Origin: Hydractinia symbiolongicarpus
Lineage: Eukaryota > Cnidaria > Hydrozoa > Anthoathecata > Hydractiniidae
Assembly (NCBI RefSeq): GCF_029227915.1
Contig: NC_079881.1
Span: 23,351,501-23,415,500, forward strand
Direction of reading: 5' to 3'
Length of the DNA stretch: 64,000 nucleotides
A program made the position numbers and the translations under genes. The notes under the pieces are model-generated. The model searched no databases. It worked only from the letters and a program-made list of their open reading frames with translations, and was not told the origin of the DNA. Below, one piece after another: positions 39,083-52,800 of this stretch (the stretch's first letter is position 1; each line of letters starts with the position of its first letter).

Positions 39083-39974
39083 CCCCGTGGTAGCGCTGCA
39101 TTTAAAAATTTAGATAAATAAGTCATTTTTACTGTGGGACCAATCCTAGCCGTTAGTTCGCGCTAAAGAAATAGGAACAGTTCCAAAGACTACATTTCAT
39201 TGACATTCTAGCGGTATAAATCCGTTTGAGTTACAACGGTGGCGTCACATATTCGTACCAACATGTATTTAGCCATAGTATTCGGATATTACTAGGTTGC
39301 ATCGCTTTTAACAGTGAAACGATTGACTGTGGGACTTAATTGAACTGATTTTGGACTTTGACCTTATAAATGTGATAAATGAGGCAGTTTGACTACAAGA
39401 AGTAACATTCTTCTTAATTTGACATGATTGCGGGAACTCAGTGATTACACTGAGCGCTGTGGTAGCGCTTTATTAAAAAATTAAGATAAATAAGTTATTT
39501 TTAACTGTGGCACCAATCCTAGCCGGTAGTTTGCGCTGAAGAAATAGAGACAGTTTCAAAAACTACATTTCATTTACTTTCTAACGGTGTCAATCCGTTT
39601 GAGTTACAACGGTTGCGTCACATATTCGTACCAACATGTATTTAGCGATACTTTTCCTCTATTACTAGGTTGCATCGCTTTTAACAGTGAAACGATTGAC
39701 TGTGGGACTTAAGTGAACTGATTTTGGACTTTGACCTTATGAATGTGATAAATGAGGCAGTTTGACTACAAGAAGTAACATTCTTCTTAATTTGACATGA
39801 TTGCTGGAACTCAGCGATTACACTGAGCGCTGTGGTAGCGCTTTATTAAAAAATTAAGATAAATAAGTCATTTTTAACTGTGGCACCAATCCTAGCCGGT
39901 AGTTCGCGCTGAAGAAATAGAGACAGTTTAAAAAACTCCATTTCATTTACTTTCTAACGGTGTCAGTCCGTTTA
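38487..39974. repeat. 4-mer higher-order repeat (1488 bp), copy 1
   Basis: Monomers at 38713, 39083, 39455 and 39828 recur 1488 bp on at 40201, 40571, 40943 and 41316. A marker is GACTTAAGTGAACTG. Base 38486 (G) against 39974 (A) sets the left limit. Confidence 0.88.
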
Positions 39975-41462
39975 AGTTACAACGGTTGCGTCACATATTC
40001 GTACCAACATGTATTTAGCGATAGTATTCCGATATTACTAGGTTGCATCGCTTTTAACAGTGAAACGATTGACTGTGGGTCTTAATTGAACTAACTTTGG
40101 ACTGTGACCTGATAAATGTAATAAATGAGACAATTGGTCTCCAAGAAATAACATTCTTCTTAACTTGACATGATTGTGGGAACTCAGCGATTACACTAGA
40201 CTCCGTGGTAGCGCTCCATTTAAAAATTTAGATAAATAAGTCATTTTTACTGTGGGACCAATCCTAGCCGTTAGCGCGCTGAAGATATAGAGACAGTTTT
40301 AAAAACTCCATTTCATTGACCTTCTAACAGTGTCAATCCGTTGGAGTTACAACGGTTGCGTCACATATTCGTACCAACATGTATTTAGCGATAGTATTCC
40401 GATATTACTAGGTTGCATCGCTTTTAACAGTGAAACGATTGATTCTGGGACTTAATTGAACTGATTTTGGACTGTGACCTTATAAATGTTATAAGTGAGA
40501 CAATTGGACTCCAAGAAAAAACATTCTTCTTAACTTGACATGATTGTGGGAACTCAGCGATTACACTGGACCCCGTGGTAGCGCTGCATTTAAAAATTTA
40601 GATAAATAAGTCATTTTTACTGTGGGACCAATCCTAGCCGTTAGTTCGCGCTAAAGAAATAGGAACAGTTCCAAAGACTACATTTCATTGACATTCTAGC
40701 GGTATAAATCCGTTTGAGTTACAACGGTGGCGTCACATATTCGTACCAACATGTATTTAGCCATAGTATTCGGATATTACTAGGTTGCATCGCTTTTAAC
40801 AGTGAAACGATTGACTGTGGGACTTAATTGAACTGATTTTGGACTTTGACCTTATAAATGTGATAAATGAGGCAGTTTGACTACAAGAAGTAACATTCTT
40901 CTTAATTTGACATGATTGCGGGAACTCAGTGATTACACTGAGCGCTGTGGTAGCGCTTTATTAAAAAATTAAGATAAATAAGTTATTTTTAACTGTGGCA
41001 CCAATCCTAGCCGGTAGTTTGCGCTGAAGAAATAGAGACAGTTTCAAAAACTACATTTCATTTACTTTCTAACGGTGTCAATCCGTTTGAGTTACAACGG
41101 TTGCGTCACATATTCGTACCAACATGTATTTAGCGATACTTTTCCTCTATTACTAGGTTGCATCGCTTTTAACAGTGAAACGATTGACTGTGGGACTTAA
41201 GTGAACTGATTTTGGACTTTGACCTTATGAATGTGATAAATGAGGCAGTTTGACTACAAGAAGTAACATTCTTCTTAATTTGACATGATTGCTGGAACTC
41301 AGCGATTACACTGAGCGCTGTGGTAGCGCTTTATTAAAAAATTAAGATAAATAAGTCATTTTTAACTGTGGCACCAATCCTAGCCGGTAGTTCGCGCTGA
41401 AGAAATAGAGACAGTTTAAAAAACTACATTTCATTTACTTTCTAACGGTGTCAGTCCGTTTA
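39975..41462. repeat. 4-mer higher-order repeat (1488 bp), copy 2
   Basis: Second copy. The monomer at 39828 is the junction hybrid: its left half matches that at 41316 and its right half matches that at 38343. This is what an unequal crossover between out-of-register monomers leaves. Confidence 0.86.
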
Positions 41463-43008
41463 AGTTACAACGGTTCTGTCACATATTCGTACCAACATGT
41501 ATTTAGTGATTTTCTTCCGATATTACTAGGTTGCATCGCTTTTAACAGTGAAACGATTGACTGTGGGACTTAATTGAACTAACTTTGGACTGTGACCTGA
41601 TAAATGTAATAAATGAGACAATTGGTCTCCAAGAAATAACATTCTCCTTAATTTGAAATGATTGCCGGACTCAGGCATTACACTGGGCGCTGTAGTAGCG
41701 CTTCATTTAAAAATTAAGATAAATAAGACATTTTTAACTGTGGCACCAATCCTAGCCGGTAGTTCGCGCTGAAGAAATAGAGAAAGTTTCAAAAACTACA
41801 TTTCATTTACTTTTTAACGGTGTCAATCCGTTTGAGTTACAACGGTTACGTCACATATTCGTACCAACATGTATTTAGCGATATTTTTCCTCTATTACTA
41901 GGTTGCATCGCTTTTAACAGTGAAACGATTGGCTGTGGGACTTAATTGAACTGATTTTGGACTTTGACGTTATGAATGTGATAAATGAGGCAGTTTGACT
42001 ACAAGAAGTAACATTCTTCTTAATTTGACATGATTGCTGGAACTCAGCGATTACACTGAGCGCTGTGGTAGCGCTTTATTAAAAAATTAAGATAAATAAG
42101 TCATTTTTAACTGTGGCACCAATCCTAGCCGGTAGTTCGCGCTGAAGAAATAGAGACAGTTTCAAAAACTACATTTCATTTACTTTCTAACGGTGTCAAT
42201 CCTTTTGAGTTACAACGGTTGCGTCACATATTCGTACCAACATGTATTTAGCGATATTTTTCTGATATTACTAGGTTGCATCGCTTTTAACAGTGAAACG
42301 ATTGACTGTGGGACTTAATTGAACTAACTTTGGACTGTGACCTGATAAATGTAATAAATGAGACAATTGGTCTCCAAGAAATAACATTCTTCTTAATTTG
42401 AAATGATTGCCGGACTCAGGCACTACACTGGGCGCTGTAGTAGCGCTTCATTTAAAAATTAAGATAAATAAGTCATTTTTAACTGTGGCACCAATCCTAG
42501 CCGGTAGTTCGCGCTGAAGAAATAGAGAAAGTTTCAAAAACTACATTTCATTTACTTTCTAACGATGTCAATCCGTTTGAGTTACAACGGTTCCGTCACA
42601 TATTCGTTCCAACATGTATTTAGCGATATTTTTCCTCTATTACTAGGTTGCATCGCTTTTAACAGTGAAACGATTGGCTGTGGGACTTAATTGAACTGAT
42701 TTTGGACTTTGACCTTATGAATGTGATAAATGAGGCAGTTTGACTACAAGAAGTAACATTCTTCTTAATTTGTCATGATTGCTGGAACTCAGCGATTACA
42801 CTGAGCGCTGTGGTAGCGCTTTATTAAAAAAATAAGATAAATAAGTCATTTTTAACTGTGGCACCAATCCTAGCCGGTAGTTCGCGCTGAAGAAATAGAG
42901 ACAGTTTCAAAAACTACATTTAATTTACTTTCTAACGGTGTCAATCCTTTTGAGTTACAACGGTTGCGTCACATATTCGTACCAACATGTATTTAGCCAT
43001 AGTATTCG
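40401..43008. repeat. 7-mer higher-order repeat (2608 bp), copy 1
   Basis: Monomers at 40571, 40943, 41316, 41688, 42061, 42433 and 42806 recur exactly 2608 bp later. Base 40400 (C) against 43008 (G) sets the left limit. The unit includes three monomers of the 4-mer repeat, so the two higher-order repeats overlap. Confidence 0.9.
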
Positions 43009-45616
43009 GATATTACTAGGTTGCATCGCTTTTAACAGTGAAACGATTGATTCTGGGACTTAATTGAACTGATTTTGGACTGTGACCTTATAAATGTTAT
43101 AAGTGAGACAATTGGACTCCAAGAAAAAACATTCTTCTTAACTTGACATGATTGTGGGAACTCAGCGATTACACTGGACCCCGTGGTAGCGCTGCATTTA
43201 AAAATTTAGATAAATAAGTCATTTTTACTGTGGGACCAATCCTAGCCGTTAGTTCGCGCTAAAGAAATAGGAACAGTTCCAAAGACTACATTTCATTGAC
43301 ATTCTAGCGGTATAAATCCGTTTGAGTTACAACGGTGGCGTCACATATTCGTACCAACATGTATTTAGCCATAGTATTCGGATATTACTAGGTTGCATCG
43401 CTTTTAACAGTGAAACGATTGACTGTGGGACTTAATTGAACTGATTTTGGACTTTGACCTTATAAATGTGATAAATGAGGCAGTTTGACTACAAGAAGTA
43501 ACATTCTTCTTAATTTGACATGATTGCGGGAACTCAGTGATTACACTGAGCGCTGTGGTAGCGCTTTATTAAAAAATTAAGATAAATAAGTTATTTTTAA
43601 CTGTGGCACCAATCCTAGCCGGTAGTTTGCGCTGAAGAAATAGAGACAGTTTCAAAAACTACATTTCATTTACTTTCTAACGGTGTCAATCCGTTTGAGT
43701 TACAACGGTTGCGTCACATATTCGTACCAACATGTATTTAGCGATACTTTTCCTCTATTACTAGGTTGCATCGCTTTTAACAGTGAAACGATTGACTGTG
43801 GGACTTAAGTGAACTGATTTTGGACTTTGACCTTATGAATGTGATAAATGAGGCAGTTTGACTACAAGAAGTAACATTCTTCTTAATTTGACATGATTGC
43901 TGGAACTCAGCGATTACACTGAGCGCTGTGGTAGCGCTTTATTAAAAAATTAAGATAAATAAGTCATTTTTAACTGTGGCACCAATCCTAGCCGGTAGTT
44001 CGCGCTGAAGAAATAGAGACAGTTTAAAAAACTACATTTCATTTACTTTCTAACGGTGTCAGTCCGTTTAAGTTACAACGGTTCTGTCACATATTCGTAC
44101 CAACATGTATTTAGTGATTTTCTTCCGATATTACTAGGTTGCATCGCTTTTAACAGTGAAACGATTGACTGTGGGACTTAATTGAACTAACTTTGGACTG
44201 TGACCTGATAAATGTAATAAATGAGACAATTGGTCTCCAAGAAATAACATTCTCCTTAATTTGAAATGATTGCCGGACTCAGGCATTACACTGGGCGCTG
44301 TAGTAGCGCTTCATTTAAAAATTAAGATAAATAAGACATTTTTAACTGTGGCACCAATCCTAGCCGGTAGTTCGCGCTGAAGAAATAGAGAAAGTTTCAA
44401 AAACTACATTTCATTTACTTTCTAACGGTGTCAATCCGTTTGAGTTACAACGGTTACGTCACATATTCGTACCAACATGTATTTAGCGATATTTTTCCTC
44501 TATTACTAGGTTGCATCGCTTTTAACAGTGAAACGATTGGCTGTGGGACTTAATTGAACTGATTTTGGACTTTGACCTTATGAATGTGATAAATGAGGCA
44601 GTTTGACTACAAGAAGTAACATTCTTCTTAATTTGACATGATTGCTGGAACTCAGCGATTACACTGAGCGCTGTGGTAGCGCTTTATTAAAAAATTAAGA
44701 TAAATAAGTCATTTTTAACTGTGGCACCAATCCTAGCCGGTAGTTCGCGCTGAAGAAATAGAGACAGTTTCAAAAACTACATTTCATTTACTTTCTAACG
44801 GTGTCAATCCTTTTGAGTTACAACGGTTGCGTCACATATTCGTACCAACATGTATTTAGCGATATTTTTCTGATATTACTAGGTTGCATCGCTTTTAACA
44901 GTGAAACGATTGACTGTGGGACTTAATTGAACTAACTTTGGACTGTGACCTGATAAATGTAATAAATGAGACAATTGGTCTCCAAGAAATAACATTCTTC
45001 TTAATTTGAAATGATTGCCGGACTCAGGCACTACACTGGGCGCTGTAGTAGCGCTTCATTTAAAAATTAAGATAAATAAGTCATTTTTAACTGTGGCACC
45101 AATCCTAGCCGGTAGTTCGCGCTGAAGAAATAGAGAAAGTTTCAAAAACTACATTTCATTTACTTTCTAACGATGTCAATCCGTTTGAGTTACAACGGTT
45201 CCGTCACATATTCGTACCAACATGTATTTAGCGATATTTTTCCTCTATTACTAGGTTGCATCGCTTTTAACAGTGAAACGATTGGCTGTGGGACTTAATT
45301 GAACTGATTTTGGACTTTGACCTTATGAATGTGATAAATGAGGCAGTTTGACTACAAGAAGTAACATTCTTCTTAATTTGTCATGATTGCTGGAACTCAG
45401 CGATTACACTGAGCGCTGTGGTAGCGCTTTATTAAAAAATTAAGATAAATAAGTCATTTTTAACTGTGGCACCAATCCTAGCCGGTAGTTCGCGCTGAAG
45501 AAATAGAGACAGTTTCAAAAACTACATTTAATTTACTTTCTAACGGTGTCAATCCTTTTGAGTTACAACGGTTGCGTCACATATTCGTACCAACATGTAT
45601 TTAGCCATAGTATTCG
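43009..45616. repeat. 7-mer higher-order repeat (2608 bp), copy 2
   Basis: Near-identical to 40401-43008. The four differences I found (copy 1/copy 2) are 41814 T/44422 C, 41969 G/44577 C, 42608 T/45216 A and 42832 A/45440 T. Similarity runs on to about 45655, where GATTGACTGTGGG replaces GATTGATTCTGGG. Confidence 0.9.
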
Positions 45617-47460
45617 GATATTACTAGGTTGCATCGCTTTTAACAGTGAAACGATTGACTGTGGGACTTAATTGAACTGATTTTGGACTGTAACCTTGTA
45701 AATGTGAAATTGAGACAATTGGACTTCAAGAAATAACATTCTTCTTACTTTGACACGATTGCCGAAACTCAGCGATTACACTGGGCGCTGTTGTAGCGAT
45801 TCATTTTAAAATTAAGATAAATAAGTCATTTTTAACTGTGGCACCAATCCTAGCCGGTAGTTCGCGCTGAAGAAATAGAGACAGTTTCAAAAACTACATT
45901 TAATTTACTTTCTAACGGTGTCAATCCTTTTGAGTTACAACGGTTGCGTCACATATTCGTACCAACATGTATTTAGCCATAGTATTCGGATATTACTAGG
46001 TTGCATCGCTTTTAACAGTGAAACGATTGACTGTGGGACTTAATTGAACTGATTTTGGACTGTAACCTTGTAAATGTGAAATTGAGACAATTGGACTTCA
46101 AGAAATAACATTCTTCTTACTTTGACACGATTGCCGAAACTCAGCGATTACACTGGGCGCTGTGGTAGCGATTCATTTTAAAATTAAGATAAATAAGTCA
46201 TTTTTAACTGTGGCACCAATCCTAGCCGGTAGTTCGCGCTGAAGAAATAGAGACAGTTTCAAATACTACATTTCATTTACTTTCTAACGGTGTCAGTCCG
46301 TTTAAGTTACAACGGTTCTGTCACATATTCGTACCAACATGTATTTAGTGATTTTCTTCCGATATTACTAGGTTGCATCGCTTTTAACAGTGAAACGATT
46401 GACTGTGGGACTTAATTGAACTAACTTTGGACTGTGACCTGATAAATGTAATAAATGAGACAATTGGTCTCCAAGAAATAACATTCTTCTTAATTTGAAA
46501 TGATTGCCGGACTCAGGCATTACACTGGGCGCTGTAGTAGCGCTTCATTTAAATATTTAGATAAATAAGTCATTTTTACTGTGGGACCAATCCTAGCCGT
46601 TAGCGCGCGCTGAAAATATAGAGACAGTTTCAAAAACTACATTTCATTGACTTTATAACGGTGTCAATCTGTTTGAGTTACAACAGTTGCGTCACATATT
46701 CGTACCAACATGCATTTAGCGATATTTTTCCTCTATTACTAGGTTGCATCGCTTTTAACAGTGAAACGATTGACTGTGGGACTTAATTGAACTGATTGTG
46801 GACTGTAACCTTTTAAATGTGAAAGTGAGACAATTGGACTTTAAGAAATAAAATTCTTCTTACATTGACATGATTGCCGAAACTCAGCGATTACACTGGG
46901 CGCTGTGGTAGCGATTCATTTAAAAATTAAGATAAAAAATTCAGTTTTTTCTGTGGGATTAATCCTAGCAGTTAGCTCGCGATGAAGAAATAGACACAGT
47001 TTCAAAAACTACATTTCATTTACTTTCTAACGGTGTCAGTCCGTTTAAGTTACAACGGTTCTGTCACATATTCGTACCAACATGTATTTAGTGATTTTCT
47101 TCCGATATTACTAGGTTGCATCGCTTTTAACAGTGAAACGATTGACTGTGGGACTTAATTGAACTGACTTTGGACTGTGACCTGATAAATGTAATAAATG
47201 AGACAATTGGTCTCCAAGAAATAACATTCTTCTTAACTTGACATGATTGTGGGAACTCAGCGATTACACTGGACCCCGTGGTAGCGCTGCATTTAAAAAT
47301 TTAGATAAAAAATTCAGTTTTTACTGAGGGACCAATCCTAGCCGTTAGCTCGCGCTGAAGAAATAGAGACAGTTTAAAAAACTACATTTCATTTACTTTC
47401 TAACGGTGTCAGTCCGTTGAAGTTACAACGGTTCTGTCACATATTCGTACCAACATGTAT
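43365..47460. repeat. 11-mer higher-order repeat (4096 bp), copy 1
   Basis: Monomers from 43551 to 47274 recur in the same order from 47647 to 51744. Inside this copy the monomers at 45786 and 46158 are a 372-bp single-monomer duplication (shared GCGATTCATTTTAAAATT) that the other copy does not have. Confidence 0.85.
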
Positions 47461-47646
47461 TTAGCCATAGTATTCGGATATTACTAGGTTGCATCGCTTT
47501 TAACAGTGAAACGATTGACTGTGGGACTTAATTGAACTGATTTTGGACTTTGACCTTATAAATGTGATAAATGAGGCAGTTTGACTACAAGAAGTAACAT
47601 TCTTCTTAATTTGACATGATTGCGGGAACTCAGTGATTACACTGAG
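47274..47646. repeat. Hybrid monomer at higher-order junction
   Basis: The CCCCGTGGTAGCGCTGC head continues into the GATAAAAAATTCAG and ACTGAGGGACC body of another A type, and after the core switches to the GCCATAGTATTCGG segment. The monomer at 51744 has the same first two parts but keeps TGATTTTCTTCCG after the core. Confidence 0.78.
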
Positions 47647-48391
47647 CGCTGTGGTAGCGCTTTATTAAAAAATTAAGATAAATAAGTTATTTTTAACTGT
47701 GGCACCAATCCTAGCCGGTAGTTTGCGCTGAAGAAATAGAGACAGTTTCAAAAACTACATTTCATTTACTTTCTAACGGTGTCAATCCGTTTGAGTTACA
47801 ACGGTTGCGTCACATATTCGTACCAACATGTATTTAGCGATACTTTTCCTCTATTACTAGGTTGCATCGCTTTTAACAGTGAAACGATTGACTGTGGGAC
47901 TTAAGTGAACTGATTTTGGACTTTGACCTTATGAATGTGATAAATGAGGCAGTTTGACTACAAGAAGTAACATTCTTCTTAATTTGACATGATTGCTGGA
48001 ACTCAGCGATTACACTGAGCGCTGTGGTAGCGCTTTATTAAAAAATTAAGATAAATAAGTCATTTTTAACTGTGGCACCAATCCTAGCCGGTAGTTCGCG
48101 CTGAAGAAATAGAGACAGTTTAAAAAACTACATTTCATTTACTTTCTAACGGTGTCAGTCCGTTTAAGTTACAACGGTTCTGTCACATATTCGTACCAAC
48201 ATGTATTTAGTGATTTTCTTCCGATATTACTAGGTTGCATCGCTTTTAACAGTGAAACGATTGACTGTGGGACTTAATTGAACTAACTTTGGACTGTGAC
48301 CTGATAAATGTAATAAATGAGACAATTGGTCTCCAAGAAATAACATTCTCCTTAATTTGAAATGATTGCCGGACTCAGGCATTACACTGGG

Positions 48392-49136
48392 CGCTGTAGT
48401 AGCGCTTCATTTAAAAATTAAGATAAATAAGACATTTTTAACTGTGGCACCAATCCTAGCCGGTAGTTCGCGCTGAAGAAATAGAGAAAGTTTCAAAAAC
48501 TACATTTCATTTACTTTCTAACGGTGTCAATCCGTTTGAGTTACAACGGTTACGTCACATATTCGTACCAACATGTATTTAGCGATATTTTTCCTCTATT
48601 ACTAGGTTGCATCGCTTTTAACAGTGAAACGATTGGCTGTGGGACTTAATTGAACTGATTTTGGACTTTGACCTTATGAATGTGATAAATGAGGCAGTTT
48701 GACTACAAGAAGTAACATTCTTCTTAATTTGACATGATTGCTGGAACTCAGCGATTACACTGAGCGCTGTGGTAGCGCTTTATTAAAAAATTAAGATAAA
48801 TAAGTCATTTTTAACTGTGGCACCAATCCTAGCCGGTAGTTCGCGCTGAAGAAATAGAGACAGTTTCAAACACTACATTTCTTTTTATTTCTAACGGTGT
48901 CAATCCTTTTGAGTTACAACGGTTGCGTCACATATTCGTACCAACATGTATTTAGCGATATTTTTCTGATATTACTAGGTTGCATCGCTTTTAACAGTGA
49001 AACGATTGACTGTGGGACTTAATTGAACTAACTTTGGACTGTGACCTGATAAATGTAATAAATGAGACAATTGGTCTCCAAGAAATAACATTCTTCTTAA
49101 TTTGAAATGATTGCCGGACTCAGGCACTACACTGGG
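48392..49136. repeat. 2-mer duplication (745 bp), copy 1
   Basis: Monomers at 48392 and 48765. The rare string CTTTTTATTTCTAAC (48881) recurs at 49626, exactly 745 bp on. Other markers are AATAAGACATTTTT and CAAACACTAC. Confidence 0.9.
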
Positions 49137-49881
49137 CGCTGTAGTAGCGCTTCATTTAAAAATTAAGATAAATAAGACATTTTTAACTGTGGCACCAATC
49201 CTAGCCGGTAGTTCGCGCTGAAGAAATAGAGAAAGTTTCAAAAACTACATTTCATTTACTTTCTAACGGTGTCAATCCGTTTGAGTTACAACGGTTACGT
49301 CACATATTCGTACCAACATGTATTTAGCGATATTTTTCCTCTATTACTAGGTTGCATCGCTTTTAACAGTGAAACGATTGGCTGTGGGACTTAATTGAAC
49401 TGATTTTGGACTTTGACCTTATGAATGTGATAAATGAGGCAGTTTGACTACAAGAAGTAACATTCTTCTTAATTTGACATGATTGCTGGAACTCAGCGAT
49501 TACACTGAGCGCTGTGGTAGCGCTTTATTAAAAAATTAAGATAAATAAGTCATTTTTAACTGTGGCACCAATCCTAGCCGGTAGTTCGCGCTGAAGAAAT
49601 AGAGACAGTTTCAAACACTACATTTCTTTTTATTTCTAACGGTGTCAATCCTTTTGAGTTACAACGGTTGCGTCACATATTCGTACCAACATGTATTTAG
49701 CGATATTTTTCTGATATTACTAGGTTGCATCGCTTTTAACAGTGAAACGATTGACTGTGGGACTTAATTGAACTAACTTTGGACTGTGACCTGATAAATG
49801 TAATAAATGAGACAATTGGTCTCCAAGAAATAACATTCTTCTTAATTTGAAATGATTGCCGGACTCAGGCACTACACTGGG
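49137..49881. repeat. 2-mer duplication (745 bp), copy 2
   Basis: Monomers at 49137 and 49510, near-identical to the preceding pair. The equivalent position in the 4096-bp copy 1 has only one pair, so this dimer arose after, or was lost since, the larger duplication. Confidence 0.88.
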
Positions 49882-52800
49882 CGCTGTTGTAGCGCTTCAT
49901 TTAAAAATTAAGATAAATAAGTCATTTTTAACTGTGGCACCTATCCTAGCCGGTAGTTCGCGCTGAAGAAATAGAGAAAGTTTCAAAAACTACATTTCAT
50001 TTACTTTCTAACGATGTCAATCCGTTTGAGTTACAACGGTTCCGTCACATATTCGTACCAACATGTATTTAGCGATATTTTTCCTCTATTACTAGGTTGC
50101 ATCGCTTTTAACAGTGAAACGATTGGCTGTGGGACTTAATTGAACTGATTTTGGACTTTGACCTTATGAATGTGATAAATGAGGCAGTTTGACTACAAGA
50201 AGTAACATTCTTCTTAATTTGTCATGATTGCTGGAACTCAGCGATTACACTGAGCGCTGTGGTAGCGCTTTATTAAAAAATTAAGATAAATAAGTCATTT
50301 TTAACTGTGGCACCAATCCTAGCCGGTAGTTCGCGCTGAAGAAATAGAGACAGTTTCAAAAACTACATTTAATTTACTTTCTAACGGTGTCAATCCTTTT
50401 GAGTTACAACGGTTGCGTCACATATTCGTACCAACATGTATTTAGCCATAGTATTCGGATATTACTAGGTTGCATCGCTTTTAACAGTGAAACGATTGAC
50501 TGTGGGACTTAATTGAACTGATTTTGGACTGTAACCTTGTAAATGTGAAATTGAGACAATTGGACTTCAAGAAATAACATTCTTCTTACTTTGACACGAT
50601 TGCCGAAACTCAGCGATTACACTGGGCGCTGTGGTAGCGATTCATTTTAAAATTAAGATAAATAAGTCATTTTTAACTGTGGCACCAATCCTAGCCGGTA
50701 GTTCGCGCTGAAGAAATAGAGAAAGTTTCAAATACTACATTTCATTTACTTTCTAACGGTGTCAGTCCGTTTAAGTTACAACGGTTCTGTCACATATTCG
50801 TACCAACATGTATTTAGTGATTTTCTTCCGATATTACTAGGTTGCATCGCTTTTAACAGTGAAACGATTGACTGTGGGACTTAATTGAACTAACTTTGGA
50901 CTGTGACCTGATAAATGTAATAAATGAGACAATTGGTCTCCAAGAAATAACATTCTTCTTAATTTGAAATGATTGCCGGACTCAGGCATTACACTGGGCT
51001 CTGTAGTAGCGCTTCATTTAAAAATTAAGATAAATAAGTCATTTTTAACTGTGGCACCAATCCTAGCCGGTAGTTCGCGCTGAAGAAATAGAGACAGTTT
51101 CAAAAACTACATTTCATTTACTTTCTAACGGTGTCAATCCGTTTGAGTTACAACGGTTACGTCACATATTCGTACCAACATGCATTTAGCGATATTTTTC
51201 CTCTATTACTAGGTTGCATCGATTTTAACAGTGAAACGATTGACTGTGGGACTTAATTGAACTGATTGTGGACTGTAACCTTTTAAATGTGAAAGTGAGA
51301 CAATTGGACTTTAAGAAATAAAATTCTTCTTACATTGACATGATTGCCGAAACTCAGCGATTACACTGGGCGCTGTGGTAGCGATTCATTTAAAAATTAA
51401 GATAAAAAATTCAGTTTTTTCTGTGGGATTAATCCTAGCAGTTAGCTCGCGATGAAGAAATAGACACAGTTTCAAAAACTACATTTCATTTACTTTCTAA
51501 CGGTGTCAGTCCGTTTAAGTTACAACGGTTCTGTCACATATTCGTACCAACATGTATTTAGTGATTTTCTTCCGATATTACTAGGTTGCATCGCTTTTAA
51601 CAGTGAAACGATTGACTGTGGGACTTAATTGAACTGACTTTGGACTGTGACCTGATAAATGTAATAAATGAGACAATTGGTCTCCAAGAAATAACATTCT
51701 TCTTAACTTGACATGATTGTGGGAACTCAGCGATTACACTGGACCCCGTGGTAGCGCTGCATTTAAAAATTTAGATAAAAAATTCAGTTTTTACTGAGGG
51801 ACCAATCCTAGCCGTTAGCTCGCGCTGAAGAAATAGAGACAGTTTAAAAAACTACATTTCATTTACTTTCTAACGGTGTCAGTCCGTTGAAGTTACAACG
51901 GTTCTGTCACATATTCGTACCAACATGTATTTAGTGATTTTCTTCCGATATTACTAGGTTGCATCGCTTTTAACAGTGAAACGATTGACTGTGGGACTTA
52001 ATTGAATTAACTTTCGACTGTGACCTGATAAATGTAATAAATGAGACAATTGGTCTCCAAGAAATAACATTCTTCTTAATTTGACATGATTACCGGACTC
52101 AGGCATTACACTGGGCGCTGTAGTAGCGCTTCATTTAAAAATTTAGATAAATAAGTCATTTTTACTGTGGGAACAATCCTAGCCGTTAGCGCGCGCAGAA
52201 AATATAGAGACAGTTTCAAAAACTACATTTCATTGAATTTATAACGGTGTCAATCTGTTTGAGTTAAAACGGTTGCGTCACATATTCGCACCAACATGTA
52301 ATTTAGCGATATTTTTCCTCTATTACTAGGTTGCATCGCTTTTAACAGTGAAACGATTGACTGTGGGACTTAATTGAACTGATTTTGGACTGTAACCTTT
52401 TAAATGTGAAAGTGAGACAATTGTACTTCAAGAAATAACATTCTTCTTACATTGACATGATTGTCGAAACTCAGCGATTACACTGGGCGCTGTGCTAGCG
52501 ATTCATTTAAAAATTAAGATAAAACATTCAGTTTTTACTGTGGGACCAATCCTAGCAGTTAGCTCGTGCTGAAGAAATAGAGACAGTTTCAAAAACTACA
52601 TTTCATTTACTTTCTAACGGTGTCAGTCCGTTTAAGTTACAACGGTTCTGTCACATATTCGTACCAACATGTATTTAGTGATTTTCTTGCGATATTACTT
52701 AGTTGTATCGCTTTTAACAGTGAAACGATTGACTGTGGGACTTAATTGAACTAACTTTGGACTGTGACCTGATAAATGTAATAAATGAGACAATTGGTCT

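Larger units (their letters stand above)
47461..51930. repeat. 11-mer higher-order repeat, copy 2 (12 monomers, ~4470 bp)
   Basis: Copy 2 corresponds to copy 1 monomer by monomer, but it has gained a dimer (49137-49881) and has one monomer where copy 1 has two (50627 against 45786 and 46158). This gives 12 units instead of 11. The left junction is inside the monomer at 47274, where a head like that at 51744 joins the TTTAGCCATAGTATTCGG segment. Confidence 0.85.
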
